This document shows, one piece after another, positions 6,819 through 9,350 of a DNA stretch of 9,350 nucleotides. The position numbers were made by a program, and so were the translations under genes. Every line of letters begins with the position of its first letter. Within the stretch, counting starts at the first letter, position 1. The DNA comes from Bacteroidales bacterium (GTDB lineage: Bacteria; Bacteroidota; Bacteroidia; Bacteroidales; FEN-979). The DNA lies in contig JALNWG010000050.1 in assembly GCA_023231005.1 (NCBI GenBank), positions 1 through 9,350 of the forward strand. Reading direction: 5' to 3'. Below the pieces are notes generated by a model, which saw only the letters and a list, made by a program, of their open reading frames with translations, was not told where the DNA came from and did not search any database.

Positions 6819-8180
6819 ATGGCAGGAATCGTAGGAATTTTACAAGAAGGACAACACAATTTAGTTGCCAGTATGCTTGATACTATCTCCCATAGAGGAA
6901 ATTATAAAAAGACAATATTGGATAAAAATGGTGCAACCATCGGGATCGTATGGTCCCATCATGAAGATAATGGGATGAAAGAAAAACTTGAAAAAGAAAT
7001 TTTCATGGATGGACCAGGCTTTGGTCATGAAGTGAAGGTATCCAGATTCAATGGACGATGGCAGATTTATCGCGATGAACTTGGTGTTGCTCCGATGTAT
7101 TTCACCTCTGATATTGATTGGACACTTTGCTTTGCTTCTGAAGTTAAAGCCTTATTACAGATTTCAACAGATGTTTTTGAAATCCCTTCCGGACATGAAG
7201 TAAACGAAATGGGTACAAAAAAGTATTTCGACCTTGAAATGAAACCGCCTCTGCAAAAAGATCCTAAAGCAATCGCTATGGAACTGCTTAATCTTTTATC
7301 ACTTACTGTGAGTAGAAGAATAACTTCTGATACGATGGGCTCCTGGCTTTCAGGAGGTCTTGATTCGAGTGCAATTGCTGCCCTGGCGAGACCATGGATA
7401 AAAAAATTCCATACATTTTCAGGAGGGCTGGGCTGTGCGCCAGATCTTGAGTATGCGAAGGAAATGGCCAAACATCTTGGCGCTGAACACCACGAAATTC
7501 TTATCAATTTTCAAGAAATGTTACGGGTACTTCCGCTTGTAATATACCATCTTGAATCATTCGATCCCCTTTTGGTACGTTCAAGTATAATAAACTATCT
7601 TGTTGCTGAAGAGGCCGCTGGGTATGTCGAAGAGGTGTTTTCAGGCGAAGGGGGTGATGAGTTTTTTGCCGGATATGATTATCTTAAGAAAGTTGATCCC
7701 ATACTCCTCGATAAAGAATTAGTTGAAATTGCAGGTCGTCTTCACAATACTGCTTTACAACGTGTTGACCGATGTGCTGCTGCACATGGATTAACAGCTC
7801 ATGTGGTTTTTGCTGATCCACAGCTTTTCGATTTTACCCTCAGGATTCCAAGCAATTTAAAATTGAAGGATGGGGTTGAAAAATGGATTCTGCGAAAAGC
7901 TTTTGAAGGCACATTACCTGAAAGAGTGTTATGGCGCACAAAAGCTAAATTCTGGGAAGGTTCAGGTGTGGGCACTTTGCTCTCAGATTATGCAAATATT
8001 AAAGTATCAGATTCGGATTTCAAGACTGAACGCATTTTGAACAATGGATGGTCTTTGAATACCAAAGAAGAATTATTCTATTACCGTATTTTTATTGAGT
8101 ATTTTGGAAAATTGGAAAATCTTGACTGGATGGGCCGCACAAAAGATATCATGCCACATACGGAAGGGTTCTCACGGTAG
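6819..8180 (+). CDS. Asparagine-synthetase-like amide ligase lacking the glutaminase cysteine
   Basis: The 453-residue protein is built like class B asparagine synthetase: a shortened N-terminal nucleophile domain (1 to about 140) and an ATP-pyrophosphatase synthetase domain (about 150-430). It starts MAGIVG, so the catalytic Cys that should follow Met1 is Ala. The NGEIYN substrate loop is also missing between residues 48 and 78, although SHRGN (24-28), RDELGVAPMYF (85-95) and FASEVKALL (105-113) survive. The synthetase site is intact, with the PP-loop SGGLDSS (178-184), SGEGGDEFFAG (275-285, E277) and WRTKAKFWEG (372-381, K375). It should therefore adenylate a carboxylate and join it to free ammonia or to an amine, without using glutamine. 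Beta-lactam and carbapenam synthetases are known relatives that also lost this Cys. Length is short against about 550 residues for AsnB because of the trimmed N-domain. It is the third gene of the operon, 12 bases after the cobalamin protein. Confidence 0.85.
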   Translation: MAGIVGILQEGQHNLVASMLDTISHRGNYKKTILDKNGATIGIVWSHHEDNGMKEKLEKEIFMDGPGFGHEVKVSRFNGRWQIYRDELGVAPMYFTSDIDWTLCFASEVKALLQISTDVFEIPSGHEVNEMGTKKYFDLEMKPPLQKDPKAIAMELLNLLSLTVSRRITSDTMGSWLSGGLDSSAIAALARPWIKKFHTFSGGLGCAPDLEYAKEMAKHLGAEHHEILINFQEMLRVLPLVIYHLESFDPLLVRSSIINYLVAEEAAGYVEEVFSGEGGDEFFAGYDYLKKVDPILLDKELVEIAGRLHNTALQRVDRCAAAHGLTAHVVFADPQLFDFTLRIPSNLKLKDGVEKWILRKAFEGTLPERVLWRTKAKFWEGSGVGTLLSDYANIKVSDSDFKTERILNNGWSLNTKEELFYYRIFIEYFGKLENLDWMGRTKDIMPHTEGFSR

Positions 8181-8359
8181 TTGCCGTATTAATAGTTTAC
8201 CTAGTAGCATTTCCTGTTCTAAAACGTACACCTCTTGTCGAAAGGGTCATAGGTAAACGTGACATTGCTGTCATCGCGAAAATACTTTACATTTTACCTA
8301 TGCCAAAGTTGTATGTTTCATACTTGACGGGTTTCACAATCAAGTTTGAAGGTTATTAA
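8126..8359 (+). pseudogene. Coding-like frame with no normal start, overlapping the ligase end
   Basis: A frame offset by -1 from the ligase gene opens after the TGA at 8123-8125 and ends at TAA 8357-8359 (77 codons). From about 8174 it reads as a membrane segment (LTVVAVLIVYLVAFPVL) followed by a basic stretch (KRTPLVERVIGKRDIAVIAK) and a Tyr-rich tail ending KFEGY. Its codon pattern is strongly coding-like (many GNN codons with mixed third bases). There is no ATG, GTG or TTG before the one ATG late in the frame; only CTG 8126 could serve. It may be a decayed gene that followed the ligase, a gene joined to the ligase by a frameshift, or a product of ribosomal slippage. I recognise no family. 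Confidence 0.35.
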
Positions 8360-8396
8360 TCAGATAGACCCCATGACGATTATAAAAAAATGAATT

Positions 8397-8570
8397 ATGA
8401 AAAGGATAACTATATTTATTACAATTTTAATGAATCTCCTCGCCGCAAGCAGCGAGGTATCTCCGGGAATTATTTCTCATTCGTCGCAAGCGACGGGGAA
8501 TTTACCCGGAGAGATTAACAAAATAGAAAATCCACTGATTGTGCCAGTTGAACAAGAAGGGACAAGGTAA
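8397..8570 (+). CDS. Possible 57-residue secreted peptide, overlapping REP-like palindromes
   Basis: An ATG at 8397 opens a 57-residue frame whose first 19 residues, MKRITIFITILMNLLAASS, look like a short signal peptide. The remainder is small and polar (Ser, Gly, Asn, Glu) and ends VPVEQEGTR. However, residues from about 14 to 38 are encoded by the REP-like hairpins. The competing frame from ATG 8390 (42 residues, ending GEFTRRD) is the kind of reading that such repeats commonly produce. The gene is therefore doubtful; it could be a repeat that fell into the 5' end of a former secreted-protein gene. Confidence 0.25.
   Translation: MKRITIFITILMNLLAASSEVSPGIISHSSQATGNLPGEINKIENPLIVPVEQEGTR
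8438..8511. repeat. REP-like palindrome cluster (one hairpin plus a nested pair)
   Basis: Hairpin one is CCTCGC (8438-8443), loop CGCAAGCA, GCGAGG (8452-8457). Hairpin two is CGTCG (8482-8486), loop CAAG, CGACG (8491-8495). The second is enclosed by CTCCGGG (8461-8467) and its complement CCCGGAG (8505-8511), giving a nested structure. Both inner loops contain GCAAGC or GCAAGC-like sequence, so the two hairpins look like diverged copies of one unit. GC-rich palindromes with this loop are typical of dispersed REP elements mobilised by TnpA-REP (RAYT) transposases. No transposase is present in the window, so the assignment rests on form alone. Confidence 0.5.
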
Positions 8571-8602
8571 ATTCCTATCTTTATCATCTAAAATCAATAT
8601 TT

Positions 8603-9253
8603 ATGGAACATCTACTCCCTTTATTTGTCGGAACTTTTACAACCCTCCTGGCTGTGGTCAACCCATTGGAGGCTCTTCCTGTTTTTCTCTCCCTGGCCAA
8701 AAACAAGGATGCTAAAGTTCTCCGGAAATTGGCTTTCCGTTCGTGCTTTTACGCCCTTATTCTCATTATCTCTTTCCTTGTGTTCGGGACATTAATCCTT
8801 CAAATATTCGGTGTGAACCTTGCAATGGTGAGAATTGTTGGAGGTATCATCCTAATGAAGATCGGATTTGATCTATTTATGCCTAGTAGCCAAGGAGGAA
8901 TCCTGAACAATTCTTCTACCGATGGAGGAAATTCTGACCCTGCATTCGTCCCGCTGGCATTGCCTATCATGTTCGGCCCTGGCGTTTTGGCTACCGTACT
9001 TGGAATGACCACGATGAAAACCGCAGGAAAAGAGATATTGTCGGTAATAGTGATAGCTTTTGCAGCTATAGCTTGTATGTTGGTAATTTTTTTAACACTT
9101 GCCTATGCTCAAAAAATAGTCAGGCGAATCGGGGAAAAAGGAATTGACGCTACCACGCGAATCGTAGGCTTTTTTGTTGCCACGATGGGGATGGGGCTTA
9201 TTTTTCATGGACTGGTCGAATTTCTGCAAACCTATCGCGTCGCGATTCCCTGA
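8603..9253 (+). CDS. MarC family integral membrane protein
   Basis: The 216-residue protein has six likely membrane segments (about 5-30, 45-70, 73-92, 115-135, 145-168 and 186-208) and the MarC/UPF0056 signatures. These are NPLEALPVFLSL (20-31), VRIVGGIILMKIGFDLF (76-92), VPLALPIMFGPGVLATV (116-132) and TRIVGFFVATMGMGLI (185-200). Its length is normal for the family. MarC proteins are inner-membrane proteins; despite the name, a role in multiple antibiotic resistance has not held up, and their transported substrate is unknown. The ATG at 8603 follows an A/T-rich leader without a ribosome-binding sequence. TATCTTTA at 8576-8583 is a one-mismatch -7 element but the nearest TTG is 25 bases upstream, so the promoter is only tentative. 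The gene appears to stand alone, convergent with the minus-strand gene at the right edge. Confidence 0.85.
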   Translation: MEHLLPLFVGTFTTLLAVVNPLEALPVFLSLAKNKDAKVLRKLAFRSCFYALILIISFLVFGTLILQIFGVNLAMVRIVGGIILMKIGFDLFMPSSQGGILNNSSTDGGNSDPAFVPLALPIMFGPGVLATVLGMTTMKTAGKEILSVIVIAFAAIACMLVIFLTLAYAQKIVRRIGEKGIDATTRIVGFFVATMGMGLIFHGLVEFLQTYRVAIP

Positions 9254-9259
9254 ATCCAA

Positions 9260-9350
9260 CTAAGTAAGAACTATGTAAAGAAGCATAGCAAGTCCTATGG
9301 ATAATATTATCCACCATTTGTGCTTGTTGATTTTTTCTAACATCTCGAAA
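9260..9350 (-). CDS. C-terminal end of a membrane protein, or a 27-residue membrane peptide
   Basis: A minus-strand frame runs in from the right edge and ends at TAG 9262-9260. From the ATG at 9343 it reads MLEKINKHKWWIILSIGL and continues with a hydrophobic stretch to IVLT, a basic segment followed by one membrane helix. It stays open upstream of that ATG to the edge, so it is probably the tail of a larger protein with a C-terminal helix. A free 27-residue membrane peptide is also possible. It converges with marC, leaving six bases between the stops. The family is not recognisable. Confidence 0.4.
   Translation of the reverse strand, partial: FEMLEKINKHKWWIILSIGLAMLLYIVLT

Noticed and set aside
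6819..8180. Lasso-peptide macrocyclase (McjC type)
   Set aside because: The ligase is of the same superfamily, but there is no McjB-like protease and no precursor peptide with the expected core in the neighbourhood.
8438..8511. CRISPR-like repeat pair
   Set aside because: Only two diverged hairpin units without a constant repeat or regular spacers, and no cas genes; REP-like elements fit better.
9299..9312. Perfect 14-base palindrome GGATAATATTATCC
   Set aside because: All but four bases are A/T, and it falls inside the minus-strand coding tail, where ATA/TTA codons explain it; chance is sufficient.

Overview
The window reads as AT-rich chromosomal DNA from a member of the Bacteroidota. Two intergenic regions carry good matches to the phylum's -33/-7 promoter form (TTG, about 17-23 bases, TAnnTTTG). 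Start codons follow A/T-rich stretches without Shine-Dalgarno sequences. The ClC-like, DUF389, NhaD and MarC proteins also look like Bacteroidota homologues. This is inference from the sequence; no marker gene is present, so the genus cannot be named.

Layout. Positions 2-85 hold the last 27 codons of a GC-rich membrane protein whose base use differs sharply from everything after it. Next, on the minus strand, is the first quarter of a ClC-type chloride channel/antiporter that ends in a premature stop (108-455). A divergent promoter region leads into a two-gene plus-strand operon: a DUF389 membrane protein (611-1957) and an NhaD-type Na+/H+ antiporter (1964-3235). After a strong promoter comes a small single-pass membrane protein (3399-3887). 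Its second half looks like antisense of degraded minus-strand coding sequence and contains a pair of overlapping palindromes.

The most interesting part is 4040-8180, three tightly spaced plus-strand genes: an octopine/nopaline-dehydrogenase-family enzyme, a cobalamin-binding protein with a large C-terminal catalytic-looking domain, and an asparagine-synthetase-like amide ligase. The ligase lacks the catalytic cysteine of its glutaminase domain. Read together they suggest a small-molecule pathway: B12-dependent rearrangement (or methyl transfer), reductive N-alkylation giving an opine-like compound, and ATP-dependent amide or lactam formation. I know of no described pathway with this trio. The order of steps and the substrates are not determined.

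Downstream lies a coding-like reading frame without a start codon that overlaps the ligase's end (8126-8359), then a cluster of REP-like palindromes (8438-8511) inside a possible 57-residue secreted peptide. A MarC-family membrane protein (8603-9253) follows. The window ends with the C-terminus of a minus-strand membrane protein convergent with marC. The flanks of the enzyme operon are thus all ion or solute membrane proteins or gene remnants, which fits an accessory insertion between housekeeping transport genes.
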